Source: Sphingobium sp. TKS (GTDB lineage: Bacteria > Pseudomonadota > Alphaproteobacteria > Sphingomonadales > Sphingomonadaceae). From it: a stretch of 64,000 nt of DNA. Below, in pieces: positions 9,254 through 17,795 of this stretch (position 1 is the first letter of the stretch; the number at the start of each line of letters is the position of its first letter). A model generated the notes under the pieces. It did no database searches. It saw only the letters and a list, made by a program, of their open reading frames with translations, and was not told the DNA's origin. The stretch is from assembly GCF_001563265.1 (NCBI RefSeq), contig NZ_CP005083.1, positions 3,723,001 through 3,787,000 on the forward strand, in the 5' to 3' direction. The translations under genes were made by a program, and so were the position numbers.

Positions 9254-10495
9254 ATGAAATTGTTCGATCGCGTCATCAAGCGGCTGGTCACGCGGGGCCA
9301 GCTCAGCATCTACTATCATGACGGCAGAAAGATCACGGTCGGGTCGCCCGAACCGGGCTTTCCGTCGCTGGCGCTGAAATTCCACGATGCGCGGGTGCCC
9401 TTCGACATCATCAAGGATCCGCGGCTGGGCATGGCCGAAGCCTTCATCGACGGGCGCGTGTCGATCGAGGGCGGCGGGATCATGGAACTGATCTCGCTCA
9501 TCCGCATGAACAATGCCTGGGAAACCGGCAAGTCGATCAGCGATCTCGGTTCGGTCAAGCGTGGTTTCAAGACGATCCGGCGCAAGCTGTGGGCCGCCAA
9601 CCACCGGGCGCGGTCCAAGGCCAATGTCGCCCATCATTATGATCTGTCGGGCGCGCTCTATGCCCTCTTCCTCGACCGCGACCGGCAATATAGCTGCGCC
9701 TATTTCCCCGATGCCGGCAATGAGACGGGCATCAGCCTGGAACAGGCGCAGGAGGACAAGAAGGCGCATATCGCCGCCAAGCTGCATTTGAAGCCGGGCA
9801 TGAAGGTGCTGGATATAGGCTGCGGCTGGGGCGGCATGGCGCTTTATCTGCATCGCACCTGCGGGGTGGACGTGACCGGCATCACCTTGTCGGAAGAGCA
9901 GCTCAAGATCGCGCGGCAACGGGCGCAGGATGCGGGCGTGGCCGACCATGTGCGCTTCGAACTGATCGACTATCGCGACATGGATGGGCCGTTCGACCGG
10001 ATCGTGTCGGTCGGCATGTTCGAACATGTCGGGACCAAGGATTACCGCACTTTCTATAATAAATGCCGCGAACTGCTGACGCCGGACGGGGTGATGCTGA
10101 TCCACACCATCGGGCGGGTCGACGGGCCGGGCATCACCGACGCCTTCACCCAGAAATATATCTTCCCCGGCGGCTATATCCCCGCCCTGTCGGAGATGAT
10201 TCAGGGCAGCGAGGGCACGCGGCTGATGGTCACGGATGTGGAGGTGCTGCGCATCCACTACGGCCTTACCATCCGCGAATGGTACAAGCGGACGCTGGCG
10301 CACAAGGCGGACATCGTCGCGCTCTATGACGAGCGTTTCTTTCGCCTCTGGACCTTCTATCTGGCAGGCGCGGCCACCGTTTTCGAGCATGGCGGCATGG
10401 TGAATTATCAGGTCCAATATGTCCGCGACCGCCGCAGCCTGCCCATTACACGCGATTATATGCTGGAGGCGGAAAGCGCTCTTAGAGGCCGCTGA
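9254..10495 (+). CDS. cfa: Cyclopropane-fatty-acyl-phospholipid synthase family methyltransferase
   Basis: A 413-residue SAM-dependent enzyme that transfers a methylene group to unsaturated acyl chains of membrane phospholipids. The SAM-binding motif VLDIGCGWGGMA lies near residue 192, followed by the family hallmark GITLSEEQ and the later MFEHVG. The N-terminal region (about 1-120) is the lipid-binding extension found in CFA synthases, and AHHYDLSG is present before the Rossmann fold. It is transcribed in the same direction as the molybdoenzyme but 31 bases downstream with its own start. Confidence 0.93.
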   Translation: MKLFDRVIKRLVTRGQLSIYYHDGRKITVGSPEPGFPSLALKFHDARVPFDIIKDPRLGMAEAFIDGRVSIEGGGIMELISLIRMNNAWETGKSISDLGSVKRGFKTIRRKLWAANHRARSKANVAHHYDLSGALYALFLDRDRQYSCAYFPDAGNETGISLEQAQEDKKAHIAAKLHLKPGMKVLDIGCGWGGMALYLHRTCGVDVTGITLSEEQLKIARQRAQDAGVADHVRFELIDYRDMDGPFDRIVSVGMFEHVGTKDYRTFYNKCRELLTPDGVMLIHTIGRVDGPGITDAFTQKYIFPGGYIPALSEMIQGSEGTRLMVTDVEVLRIHYGLTIREWYKRTLAHKADIVALYDERFFRLWTFYLAGAATVFEHGGMVNYQVQYVRDRRSLPITRDYMLEAESALRGR

Positions 10496-10604
10496 TTGAC
10501 CATGAATATTGGCTGACGGCGCCGTTCCCGGACGGTTCAGTCAGGCCGGTGCATCTTTCCTTCATGACCCCGGCGACGGGTGTGCATGTTGAGGAGAGAC
10601 GGAC

Positions 10605-10937
10605 ATGAATATCTTGTGGAAGGGCGCGGCGGCCCTGGGCTTGGCGATCACCGCCATGGGTGTGAGCGCAGCCCCTGCACAGGCGCAATATTATGGCGGC
10701 TATGATTATGGCTATCGGGACGGTTATCGCGGCGATCGCTATGACGACCGGCGTTGGGATGATCGGCGTTGGGATGACCGGCGCTGGGATGGTCGGCGCG
10801 ATTGGCGGGATGATGACCGCCGTCATTGGCGGGGCGACCGGCGTTACTGGCGCGGCCATTATCGCCAGCGCTGCTGGACCGAGTGGCGCTATAATCACTA
10901 TCGCGACCGGCGCGTGAAGGTGCGGGTCTGCAACTGA
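10605..10937 (+). CDS. Secreted Arg/Asp/Trp-rich repeat protein
   Basis: A 110-residue protein with a signal peptide cleaved after about AAPAQA. The mature part is almost entirely built from Tyr-Gly and D-D-R-R-W units and ends with a Cys-containing basic tail (RVKVRVCN). The repeat is visible in DNA as a 15-base tandem unit (10745-10789). Similar short RDDRR-type secreted proteins are frequent in sphingomonads and have no known function. A good ribosome site (GAGGAGAG) precedes the ATG, and a terminator follows immediately. Confidence 0.75.
   Translation: MNILWKGAAALGLAITAMGVSAAPAQAQYYGGYDYGYRDGYRGDRYDDRRWDDRRWDDRRWDGRRDWRDDDRRHWRGDRRYWRGHYRQRCWTEWRYNHYRDRRVKVRVCN
10745..10789 (+). repeat. 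Three tandem 15-bp units encoding DDRRW
   Basis: Three consecutive copies of GAYCGGCGYTGGGAT, differing only at two wobble positions, inside the secreted Arg/Asp-rich gene. A fourth, degenerate copy follows. Unit number could vary by slippage. Confidence 0.8.
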
Positions 10938-10945
10938 GATCGATA

Positions 10946-10977
10946 AAATCCTCCCCGTCTTGCGATGGGGAGGATTT
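10946..10977 (+). terminator. Hairpin terminator
   Basis: AAATCCTCCCC / GGGGAGGATTT perfect 11-bp stem with a 10-base loop directly after the secreted repeat protein; the following gene starts at 11014. Confidence 0.85.
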
Positions 10978-11013
10978 ATTGCGTCGGGGAGCGGCTTGCG
11001 TCATCTTGACGCC

Positions 11014-11436
11014 ATGACCGATCCGATGCCCGTCATTCAGAGCCTGCTATCGGGCCTGCCCATTTTCCTGCTGCACCTGGCCTCCGCCACGCTGGCCTGG
11101 CTGGCGGCGCTGGCGCTCTATATGTGGATCACCCCGCATGACGAATTCGCGCTGATCCGTGCCGGCAATCAGGCGGCGGGGATTTCGCTCGGCGGAGCGG
11201 CACTCGGACTCGCCGTGCCGCTGGGCTTCTGCCTCGCCGGATCGGTCAATGTCTGGGATATCATGATCTGGGGCAGCGTGACGCTGATCTTGCAACTCAT
11301 CGCCTTTCGGGTCGTCGATTTCCTGCTGGGCTCGCTATCGACCCGGATCGAGGCGGACGAGCGATCCGCCGCCATCTTCCTGGCCATGATGAAGGTCGCG
11401 ATCGCCTGCCTCACCGCCGGCGCGGTCGCGAGCTGA
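11014..11436 (+). CDS. DUF350 family inner-membrane protein
   Basis: A 140-residue protein with four hydrophobic segments (starting LPIFLLHLASATLAWLAALA). The DUF350-like central motif is IRAGNQAAGISLGGAALGLA, and the second half repeats the two-helix pattern. The start was placed at ATG 11014 rather than an upstream in-frame ATG inside the terminator. The function is unknown; DUF350 proteins are small inner-membrane proteins, often near potassium-channel or stress genes. The next gene, a protease, begins 3 bases after its stop, so the two form an operon. Confidence 0.88.
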   Translation: MTDPMPVIQSLLSGLPIFLLHLASATLAWLAALALYMWITPHDEFALIRAGNQAAGISLGGAALGLAVPLGFCLAGSVNVWDIMIWGSVTLILQLIAFRVVDFLLGSLSTRIEADERSAAIFLAMMKVAIACLTAGAVAS

Positions 11437-11439
11437 GCC

Positions 11440-12297
11440 GTGGCAGGGCGGCGCCTAGGCTGTCTGCCCGGCATGCTCGGCATCATCCTCGCGCTGCTGT
11501 GGATCAGCGAGGTCACCAAGCCGACGCCTCTCCATGTCGAGGCGTTCGACCCCCGCTCGCCCCGCCGCCCCATGCCGCAGTGGAGCGACGAAAGCTTCGT
11601 GATCGAGGAACGGGCCGAAGCGCCCGCCGACAGCATGGGGACGACCTTTGCCGTCGATCGCGGCGGCGCCTGGCTGACGGCCGAGCATGTCACCCATGGC
11701 TGCACCCGCGTCGGCATAGAGCAGGGCGGCTTTGCCCGGCCCGTATCGCGGCTGGTCGAAAGCCGGGAAGCGGACGCAGCGCTGGTGCGCGGCGGCGTGG
11801 CGAGCGACCATGCCCTGCCGCTGTCGGACCGGATGCCGCCGCCGGGATCGGTCGGCTATCATATGGGCTTTCCGGGCGGACAGCCGACGCTGGTCATATC
11901 CGAGCTGATCGGCGCCGCCCGCGCCCGGCGCGGCACCGGGGAGGAGACGCAGCCCGTGCTTGCCTGGGCCGAACATGGACGCATTCCGATGGGCGACGGC
12001 ACGCTGTCGGGCATCAGCGGCGGGCCGGTCTTTGCCGAGGACGGCCATGTCGTCGGCGTCAACAGCGCCGCCACCGACCGGCGTGGACGCATATTGACCA
12101 CCGCGCCCGATGCGATGATGCGGCTGGTCGTCGCCAGCCGGGCGGTGGGCGACCGGCCCGTCGCCTATCCCTTTCTGGACCTGGCCGATGCGCAGGCGCG
12201 CTTCGAATCCTGGCTGGCGCAGGGGGTGATCCGGCGCATCTTCTGCGATGTCGACGATGGACCGGGACAGTTGACGGCGGGGCGGCCAAAGGGCTAG
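11440..12297 (+). CDS. Membrane-anchored trypsin-like serine protease
   Basis: A 285-residue protein starting at GTG 11440. One N-terminal hydrophobic segment (CLPGMLGIILALLWISEV) should anchor it or direct export. The chymotrypsin-fold triad is visible in order: His in LTAEHVTHGC, Asp in READAALVRGG, and Ser in GTLSGISGGPVF. There is no PDZ domain, so it is shorter than HtrA/DegP proteases. It starts 3 bases after the DUF350 gene. The target is unknown; a periplasmic processing or quality-control role is possible. Confidence 0.87.
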   Translation: MAGRRLGCLPGMLGIILALLWISEVTKPTPLHVEAFDPRSPRRPMPQWSDESFVIEERAEAPADSMGTTFAVDRGGAWLTAEHVTHGCTRVGIEQGGFARPVSRLVESREADAALVRGGVASDHALPLSDRMPPPGSVGYHMGFPGGQPTLVISELIGAARARRGTGEETQPVLAWAEHGRIPMGDGTLSGISGGPVFAEDGHVVGVNSAATDRRGRILTTAPDAMMRLVVASRAVGDRPVAYPFLDLADAQARFESWLAQGVIRRIFCDVDDGPGQLTAGRPKG

Positions 12298-12330
12298 GTC
12301 GCGCGCCAGATTGACAGGATTTGGACCATC

Positions 12331-12606
12331 ATGAGCGATACGCCCCCCGACCGCCTTTCCACCAACCCGAAAAGCCCCTTTTTCGACATCGACGTGCTCC
12401 AGCGCGGCATCGGCATCAAGTTCAAGGACCGTGTGCGCAACGATGTCGAGGAATATAGCATTTCCGAAGGCTGGATTCGCGTCGCGGCGGGCAAGACCCG
12501 CGACCGTCACGGCCAGCCGCTGACGATCAAACTGTCCGGGCCGGTGGAGGCGTGGTTCGAGAACCCTGCCGAGGGCGCTGAGGAAGCGGCAGACAAGGCG
12601 GAATAA
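12331..12606 (+). CDS. DUF3297 family protein
   Basis: A 91-residue acidic protein beginning MSDTPPDRLSTNPKSPFFD. The fixed pattern PxSPFxxxxxLxRGIGIxFK with VRNDVEEYSISEGWIRV identifies the DUF3297 family, sometimes mislabelled glutathione peroxidase. It has no signal peptide and no known function. It is followed by a very strong terminator at 12634-12668. Confidence 0.88.
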   Translation: MSDTPPDRLSTNPKSPFFDIDVLQRGIGIKFKDRVRNDVEEYSISEGWIRVAAGKTRDRHGQPLTIKLSGPVEAWFENPAEGAEEAADKAE

Positions 12607-12633
12607 GTTTTCGTCTGAGGTGAACAAAGAAGA

Positions 12634-12668
12634 GCGCTGCCTCCTGGGTGAGGCAGCGCCTTTTTTTT
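12634..12668 (+). terminator. Strong rho-independent terminator
   Basis: GCGCTGCCTC / GAGGCAGCGC perfect 10-bp stem, 6-base loop, followed within two bases by a run of eight T. It closes the DUF350-protease-DUF3297 unit. Confidence 0.93.
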
Positions 12669-12674
12669 AAGCCG

Positions 12675-12756
12675 TGTTCCTGCGAAGGCAGGAACCCAGT
12701 CCTACCCTTTCCTGGAATCGCAACATTTTGAACTGGATTCCTGCCTTCGCAGGAAC
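12675..12756. repeat. Pair of inverted REP-like palindromes
   Basis: Two copies in opposite orientation of a GTTCCTGCGAAGGCAGGAA unit (12675-12700 and 12732-12756). Each contains the CCTGC…GCAGG palindrome and is bordered by ACTGG/CCAGT. This head-to-head arrangement is typical of REP doublets mobilised by RAYT transposases. It lies between convergent genes. Confidence 0.8.
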
Positions 12757-12784
12757 AGGTTGATTTCAAGAGATTCGTCACACC

Positions 12785-13468
12785 TCACCGCAACGCCGCG
12801 TCGCGCTTCACGTCCGCGATGATATCGCGCAGCGAACGGGCCGAGGGCGTCGCATCGGCATAGCGGATAGCGTGCAGGTCCAGCGCCAGGCGCGGCTGGC
12901 TGGCAAGAGATTTACGCGACGGAGCGGCATCCTGCGCCGGATCGTCCTTGGCGATCGTCATGCTGGCGAAGCGCAGGCTGTCGCCCAGCGCCGGATCAGG
13001 CCGGAACTCGCGCAATTGCGGCTTGTCGGGATAGATGAAACCGAAGGTCGGATTGCTGCGCGCACCCATCTGGTTGGTCGGGCTGTGCCAGACGCGCACC
13101 TCACTCCAGTCGCCCTCCTCAGACACGTCGATCGCCAGCACATCTTCCTCGATCGCGCCGGGCACGGACCAGTTGGCATGCCGGATCAGCACGCGCCGGT
13201 CGTCCAGCACCCTGCTGACCACGGCGACATGGCCCAGCACCATCGGCCCCATGGGACGAAAGGCCAGCACCGCGCCCTTGCGGGGCATATGGCCGCGCCT
13301 ATAGTGATTTTCCGCCTGATCCCACCAGGTCAACGCGTCGCCATAAATCTGCACGCCGGACACGATGCGCGCATAGGGCACGCATTGCAGCACCGTCGCG
13401 CCCAGCACAGGCGTCGTCGTCAGACTGGCCAGCAGCAAGGCCGCCCAGCGCATCATTCCCAATTTCAT
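12785..13468 (-). CDS. Exported CHAP-domain protein (putative peptidoglycan amidase/endopeptidase), copy 1
   Basis: A 227-residue protein. The start at 13468 (MKLGMMRWAALLLASLTTTP) gives a signal peptide. The CHAP domain follows at once: the catalytic Cys in LQCVPYARIVSG and His in LGHVAVVSRV about 60 residues later, with ALTWWDQAENHYRRGHMPR between. The C-terminal 80 residues lack a known domain. CHAP enzymes cleave peptidoglycan peptides or amides; in the periplasm this protein could help wall turnover. It is paralogous to the next gene, 70 bases away on the same strand. Confidence 0.87.
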   Translation of the reverse strand: MKLGMMRWAALLLASLTTTPVLGATVLQCVPYARIVSGVQIYGDALTWWDQAENHYRRGHMPRKGAVLAFRPMGPMVLGHVAVVSRVLDDRRVLIRHANWSVPGAIEEDVLAIDVSEEGDWSEVRVWHSPTNQMGARSNPTFGFIYPDKPQLREFRPDPALGDSLRFASMTIAKDDPAQDAAPSRKSLASQPRLALDLHAIRYADATPSARSLRDIIADVKRDAALR

Positions 13469-13539
13469 GCGACCCCAGTCCCAGCATCGCCCCACCGCCG
13501 ATCAGACTAGGCGACAGCCCTTAGGAACTGGTTAAAATG

Positions 13540-14070
13540 TCAGAAAGCACCACGGGCAGAGTCGCTGCCGGTAGTTGCGCGATCGGCCATGGCGATCTGC
13601 ACGGGGACGTCGCTCGCCTTATGCGCGTAGATGAAGCCCTTGGCGGGGTTGGGACGCAGGCCCAGATCGCCGGTCGGGCCGTACCAGACACGCACATCGG
13701 TCCAGTCATTATTGGGCGACACGTCGACAGCGCGGACATTGCGCTCGATACCGCCGCGATAGGACCAGTTGGCGTGGGTCAGCAGCACTTCGCGATCGCT
13801 GATCACCTTGCTGACCATGGCGACATGGCCGACCGGCATGGAACGGCTGGCGGCGAAGGCGAGGACGGCGCCGACGCGCGGCTCATGGCCACGATCATAG
13901 CGGCCCTCGGCCTGGCCCCACCAGGTGTTGGCGTTGCCGTACAGTTCGATACCGGAAACCTGACGGGCGAAAGGCGCGCACTGGAGCGTGCCCGCAGCGG
14001 CCGGGGTCGTGATCAGGGCGCAGAGCGCGAGCGTTGCCGCTGCGACAAAAGCGCGAAAACCACCGATCAT
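13540..14070 (-). CDS. Exported CHAP-domain protein, copy 2
   Basis: A 176-residue protein with a signal peptide (MIGGFRAFVAAATLALC…). The CHAP Cys is in LQCAPFARQVSG and the His in VGHVAMVSKV. It shares the ANTWWGQAEGRYDRGHEPR and WTDVRVWYGPTGDLG segments with copy 1, and the shorter C-terminus lacks copy 1's extra 50 residues. The two are adjacent on the same strand, consistent with tandem duplication. The likely role is periplasmic cell-wall hydrolysis. Confidence 0.87.
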   Translation of the reverse strand: MIGGFRAFVAAATLALCALITTPAAAGTLQCAPFARQVSGIELYGNANTWWGQAEGRYDRGHEPRVGAVLAFAASRSMPVGHVAMVSKVISDREVLLTHANWSYRGGIERNVRAVDVSPNNDWTDVRVWYGPTGDLGLRPNPAKGFIYAHKASDVPVQIAMADRATTGSDSARGAF

Positions 14071-14179
14071 AGAAATGCGACCCCCGACTTGTTTTTAACG
14101 ACTTAGCCCCGTGGAGGTTCTTAGGGCAGACGCCGGACGAGTTGAAAAGCAGCCAGCGACGAGTCGTTGTTGCGGTGCG

Positions 14180-15250
14180 TCAACCTGCGGAACGAAAGAC
14201 CCGCCCCGCCGTTACGCAAAACCGGCTCGCGACAGGCAAATCGTTGAAAAGACTGTCTTCCGTTCCGGTCATCCAGACCTGACCGCCGGTTTCGCGCAGC
14301 CGGTCGAACAGCGCAGCTCGTCGCGACGGGTCGAGATGCGCCGCCACTTCGTCGAGCAGCAGCACCGGCGGCTGGCCGCGATGGGCCGTGACCAGCGCGG
14401 CATGGCCGAGCAGGATCGAGAGCAGCAGCGCCTTTTGCTCGCCGGTCGAACAAAGCGCGGCGGCCTGCCCCTTCGCAGCGTGGGTCACGGCCAGATCCTG
14501 CCGGTGCGGACCGGACAAGGTGCGCCCGGCGGCGGCATCGCGGCGGCGTTCGCGAGCAAGGCGAATTGCCAAGGGTTCATCGCCATCCTCCTCCCCTTCG
14601 ATCGCCAGCAGCGGGCGGGCGAAGGGATGGTCGGGCCGATCCTCCAATACCGCGCCGAGGCGCGAAACCAGATCGGCGCGGGCGGCGGCAAGGGCCATGC
14701 CATGCTCGTCCATCTGCGCTTCGAGCGCGCTCAACCAGGAAGGGTCGGCAGCGGACAGATCGTTCAGCAGCCGGTTGCGGGCCCGCATCGCCGCTTCATA
14801 ACGGGCGCTGTGCGCGGCATGGCCGGGATGGAGCGCCAGCGTCAGCCGGTCGAGAAAGCGCCGCCGCCCGCCGGGACTATCCATGAACAGCCGGTCCATG
14901 GCGGGCGTGAGCCAGACGATGGAGAGATGATCCGCCAGCGCATTGGCGGAGGAGGAGATGCCGCCGATCCGCACCTGCCGCCGGTCGGGAGCGGAGGCGA
15001 GCACGCCGGTTCCCAGCATCACGCCGTCCACTTCCGCCGCTATGCCGAAGCCGCCTCCCCCGTCCTGCCGCACCATGTCGCGCAGGGCCGCGCCGCGCAA
15101 ACCGCGGCCGGGGGCCAGCATCGACACGGCTTCCAATATATTGGTCTTGCCCGCGCCATTGTCGCCGGTCAGCACGATGAAGCTGTGATCGGGCATGATC
15201 AGCGCATCCGCATGGTTGCGGAAATCGCTCAAGGTAAGACGGCCGATCAT
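14180..15250 (-). CDS. recF: DNA replication/repair ATPase RecF
   Basis: A 356-residue SMC-like ATPase that helps load RecA at gapped DNA. The N-terminus [16 protein letters not shown] and Walker [14 protein letters not shown] near residue 30 are diagnostic. The signature motif lies in [17 protein letters not shown] and Walker B in [17 protein letters not shown]. Length is normal. It is on the same strand as dnaN but separated from it by about 10.6 kb of unrelated genes. Confidence 0.96.
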   Translation of the reverse strand: MIGRLTLSDFRNHADALIMPDHSFIVLTGDNGAGKTNILEAVSMLAPGRGLRGAALRDMVRQDGGGGFGIAAEVDGVMLGTGVLASAPDRRQVRIGGISSSANALADHLSIVWLTPAMDRLFMDSPGGRRRFLDRLTLALHPGHAAHSARYEAAMRARNRLLNDLSAADPSWLSALEAQMDEHGMALAAARADLVSRLGAVLEDRPDHPFARPLLAIEGEEDGDEPLAIRLARERRRDAAAGRTLSGPHRQDLAVTHAAKGQAAALCSTGEQKALLLSILLGHAALVTAHRGQPPVLLLDEVAAHLDPSRRAALFDRLRETGGQVWMTGTEDSLFNDLPVASRFCVTAGRVFRSAG

Positions 15251-15290
15251 CGGCTCGCTCTAGCGACACCGGCGGCAATGGGGAAGCGGT

Positions 15291-15776
15291 TCAGCTACAC
15301 CGCTTGCGCGTCACCGCCCTGCCGTCATCGATCACCGTCAATTCGCGACCACCCGCCGAAGGACGCAGCTCCAGCTTCCTGTTCCAGCTCTGCCCTTCTC
15401 CGGTAAAGGCCGCATCGATGCGGATTCGGCCATCCGGGCCGTGTGACACGCCGGTCGCCTTGCCTTCGCTTTCCAGAAAGACAAGGCTGGTGGGCGTGAT
15501 CGTCAGTTCCATCTCGGTCGCGCGGTCGGCGCAACTTTCGTCAAGACCGGCCCAGCGCCCCTGAATGCTGGCGGGGATGGTCGCGCCAACCGGCCCCGAC
15601 GGGGGCGAAATGTCCGGCGCCGGTTCGACGGTCTGGATGCCGTTCTCGCCCTGCGGCACTTCGCGGACGTTGTTCATCGCCTCGTCCACGATGTTGGTGG
15701 CGATGCCGGACTGGTCGCTTTGCTTGTCGCCACAGGCCGCAAGGACGATCAACGGCAGGAGAATCATCACGCGCAT
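15291..15776 (-). CDS. Putative lipoprotein
   Basis: A 161-residue protein. The start at 15776 gives MRVMILLPLIVLAACGDK, a short lipoprotein signal with lipobox LAAC. A Pro/Ser-rich linker (about residues 45-65) leads to a small domain with QGRWAGLDESCADRATEMELTI and a C-terminal VTRKRCS; the two cysteines may pair. The function is unknown. Its stop lies 40 bases upstream of the recF start on the same strand. Confidence 0.75.
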   Translation of the reverse strand: MRVMILLPLIVLAACGDKQSDQSGIATNIVDEAMNNVREVPQGENGIQTVEPAPDISPPSGPVGATIPASIQGRWAGLDESCADRATEMELTITPTSLVFLESEGKATGVSHGPDGRIRIDAAFTGEGQSWNRKLELRPSAGGRELTVIDDGRAVTRKRCS

Positions 15777-15869
15777 GGGAGAGAAACCGCCCTTTCGCCA
15801 ATGGGTTCCGGCCATCGCGCACTCTCGATTCATTCCTGCTATACTCCTGCTCGACAAGGGAGATATGCC

Positions 15870-16250
15870 ATGGCCGTGCTGGGAATGGGTGGATTTTTCT
15901 TTCGCGCCCGCGATCCGGAGGCGCTTGCCGGCTGGTATCGCGCGCATCTGGGCGTAGGCGCGGGCTGTTCGGCCGATCCGCAGGTCGCGCCCAACATCCA
16001 CACGTGGACGGCGCAGGGCGGACCGATGGTCTTCGCCCCCTTCCCCGCCGACAGCGACTATTTCGCCGCCGACAAGGCGTTCATGATCAATTTCCGCGTG
16101 TCCGATCTGGACGGGATGCTGGCGGACTTGCGCGCCGCGAACGTTGCAGTCATCACCAGGGCCGAATGGGATCATCCGGAGGTGGGCCGCTTCGCCCGCA
16201 TCCATGATCCCGAAGGCAATGCCATCGAATTGTGGGAGCCGCCGCTATGA
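15870..16250 (+). CDS. VOC/glyoxalase superfamily protein
   Basis: A 126-residue protein with one vicinal-oxygen-chelate domain: FFFRARDPEALAGWYRAHLG at the start and FARIHDPEGNAIELWEP at the end, the latter carrying the conserved Glu of the metal site. The small size and single domain suggest it works as a dimer. The reaction is unknown; glyoxalase-like or antibiotic-resistance-like activities are possible. Its stop overlaps the start of the peroxiredoxin gene (ATGA), so the two are co-translated. Confidence 0.88.
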   Translation: MAVLGMGGFFFRARDPEALAGWYRAHLGVGAGCSADPQVAPNIHTWTAQGGPMVFAPFPADSDYFAADKAFMINFRVSDLDGMLADLRAANVAVITRAEWDHPEVGRFARIHDPEGNAIELWEPPL

Positions 16251-16798
16251 AGAAGAAGCCGATGATGAAAAGCGTGAAGATCGCCCTTGCTCTTGCCGCT
16301 GTGGCGGTGGGTGCTCAGGGAGCCGTGGCGGCGCTGGCCGTAGGGGCCAAGGCGCCCGACTTCACCACCCGCGGCGCGCTGGCGGGCAAGACCTTCACCC
16401 TGACGCTGTCGCACCAGTTGAAGCGCGGGCCTGTGGTGCTTTATTTCTTCCCCAAGGCGTTCACGCCGGGCTGCTCCGCCGAGGCGCGGGAGTTCGCGGA
16501 GCATATCGAGGATTTCAAGAAGGCGGGCGCGACGGTGATCGGCATGTCGGCCGATCCGGTGGACGATCTGGTCGCCTTCTCCACCAAGGAATGCGCGGGC
16601 AAGTTCGCGGTGGCGTCGGCCGGGCCGAACATCGTGTCGGGCTATGACGTGGCGTTGAAGATGCGACCGGGCATGACCGACCGCACCTCCTATGTCATCG
16701 CGCCCACCGGCCGCATCGCCTTCGTCCATAGCGAGATGAACTATGCCGGCCATGTGAAGAGCACGCTGGCCGCCGTAGAGGCGATGAAGCAGAAATAA
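16247..16798 (+). CDS. Exported peroxiredoxin (AhpC/TSA, PrxQ-like)
   Basis: A 183-residue thiol peroxidase that reduces hydroperoxides. The start at 16247 gives a signal peptide (KSVKIALALAAVAVGAQGAVA). The peroxidatic Cys is in YFFPKAFTPGCSAEAREF, with a second Cys in STKECAGKF. An N-terminal signal suggests a periplasmic enzyme, unusual for the mostly cytoplasmic PrxQ/BCP group. It is coupled to the VOC gene by an ATGA overlap and followed by a bidirectional terminator. Confidence 0.9.
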   Translation: MKKKPMMKSVKIALALAAVAVGAQGAVAALAVGAKAPDFTTRGALAGKTFTLTLSHQLKRGPVVLYFFPKAFTPGCSAEAREFAEHIEDFKKAGATVIGMSADPVDDLVAFSTKECAGKFAVASAGPNIVSGYDVALKMRPGMTDRTSYVIAPTGRIAFVHSEMNYAGHVKSTLAAVEAMKQK

Positions 16799-16837
16799 GA
16801 ATCATTCGGCTCAGCCTAAGCCGAATGATTCTTATTT
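16793..16837. terminator. Bidirectional terminator with 19-bp perfect stem
   Basis: AAATAAGAATCATTCGGCT pairs exactly with 16819-16837 across a 7-base loop. It sits between the convergent peroxiredoxin and dienelactone-hydrolase genes, overlaps the ends of both, and has T runs on each strand. Confidence 0.93.
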
Positions 16838-17737
16838 TTTCACATATTTGCCGAACCAGCCAAGCGTCGCCTCCCAGGCGGCCTTGGCGGCGGCTTCATT
16901 GTAGCTGGGGCGATAGTCCGCCATGAAGCCATGGTCGGCGCCGGGATAGACGGTGATCGCGTCGGGCGGCGACTTGCCCGCGATTTTCAGCGCGGCCTGC
17001 ATCTTTTCGACATCCGCGACCGGGATGCCCTTGTCCAACGCGCCATATTGACCAAGTACCGGAGCCTTGAGCGCGCTCACCTGCTCGATGACGTTCAGGG
17101 GCTGCAATTCGGTCTTCTCGCTGATCAGGCGGCCATAGAAAGCGACACCTGCATCCAGTTGCGCGCTGTGGGCGGCATAGAGCCACACGACCCGCCCGCC
17201 CCAGCAGAAGCCGGTGATGCCGCGCCGCCTGCCGTCGCCGCCATGGCTGCCCGCCCAGCCATAGGTCGCGTCGATATCCTTCAGCACCTGCGCGTCAGAC
17301 GCCTTGGACACGATGGTGGCGATCAGTTGCTTGAAATCCGCCACCTTGGTCGCATCGCCATGGCGCGCGAACAGGTCGGGCGCGATGGCGTAGTAACCCG
17401 CCTTGGCACAGCGGCGGCAGATGTCGCGAATCCATTCATGCACGCCGAAAATCTCATGCACGACGACGATGATCGGCGCGGCCTTGGCGGCGGCAGGACG
17501 GGCGACAAAGGCGGGCATGGCGAAACCGTCGCTCGACTTGATCGACACCCGTTCCTCCTTCAGCCCGTCGCCGGGGGTCTGGACGGCGCTGCTCGAAATG
17601 GGGCGGCAGGCAGCGGCGAAACCAGCGGCGAACGCCCCGCCCGCCAACAGCTTGCGCCGATCGAACCCCGTCGAGCCGATCCAGTTGCGGTCTTCCGGCA
17701 AACGTTCGGGCTGATCCTGCATATCGGTCACGCGCAT
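16832..17737 (-). CDS. Tat-exported dienelactone hydrolase family protein
   Basis: A 301-residue alpha/beta hydrolase. A twin-arginine-like signal (DRRKLLAGGAFAAGFAAAC) occurs near residue 27. The dienelactone hydrolase triad is visible: Cys nucleophile in GFCWGGRVVW, Asp in YGALDKGIP, and His in GADHGFMADY. The IIVVVHEIFGVHEWIRDICRR block is typical of carboxymethylenebutenolidase-like enzymes. A Cys nucleophile favours lactones or thioester-like substrates. The stop lies in the shared terminator. Confidence 0.92.
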   Translation of the reverse strand: MRVTDMQDQPERLPEDRNWIGSTGFDRRKLLAGGAFAAGFAAACRPISSSAVQTPGDGLKEERVSIKSSDGFAMPAFVARPAAAKAAPIIVVVHEIFGVHEWIRDICRRCAKAGYYAIAPDLFARHGDATKVADFKQLIATIVSKASDAQVLKDIDATYGWAGSHGGDGRRRGITGFCWGGRVVWLYAAHSAQLDAGVAFYGRLISEKTELQPLNVIEQVSALKAPVLGQYGALDKGIPVADVEKMQAALKIAGKSPPDAITVYPGADHGFMADYRPSYNEAAAKAAWEATLGWFGKYVKK

Positions 17738-17795
17738 CTCTCCTCAAGCCATGGCCGGGGAGCCTAATCGCGCCCGCGCCTGGCGCAAGTCCTTC

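Noticed and set aside
9074..10417. 447-residue minus-strand frame
   Set aside because: Shadow of cfa; no motifs.
11455..12627. 390-residue minus-strand frame
   Set aside because: Shadow of the trypsin-like protease and DUF3297 genes.
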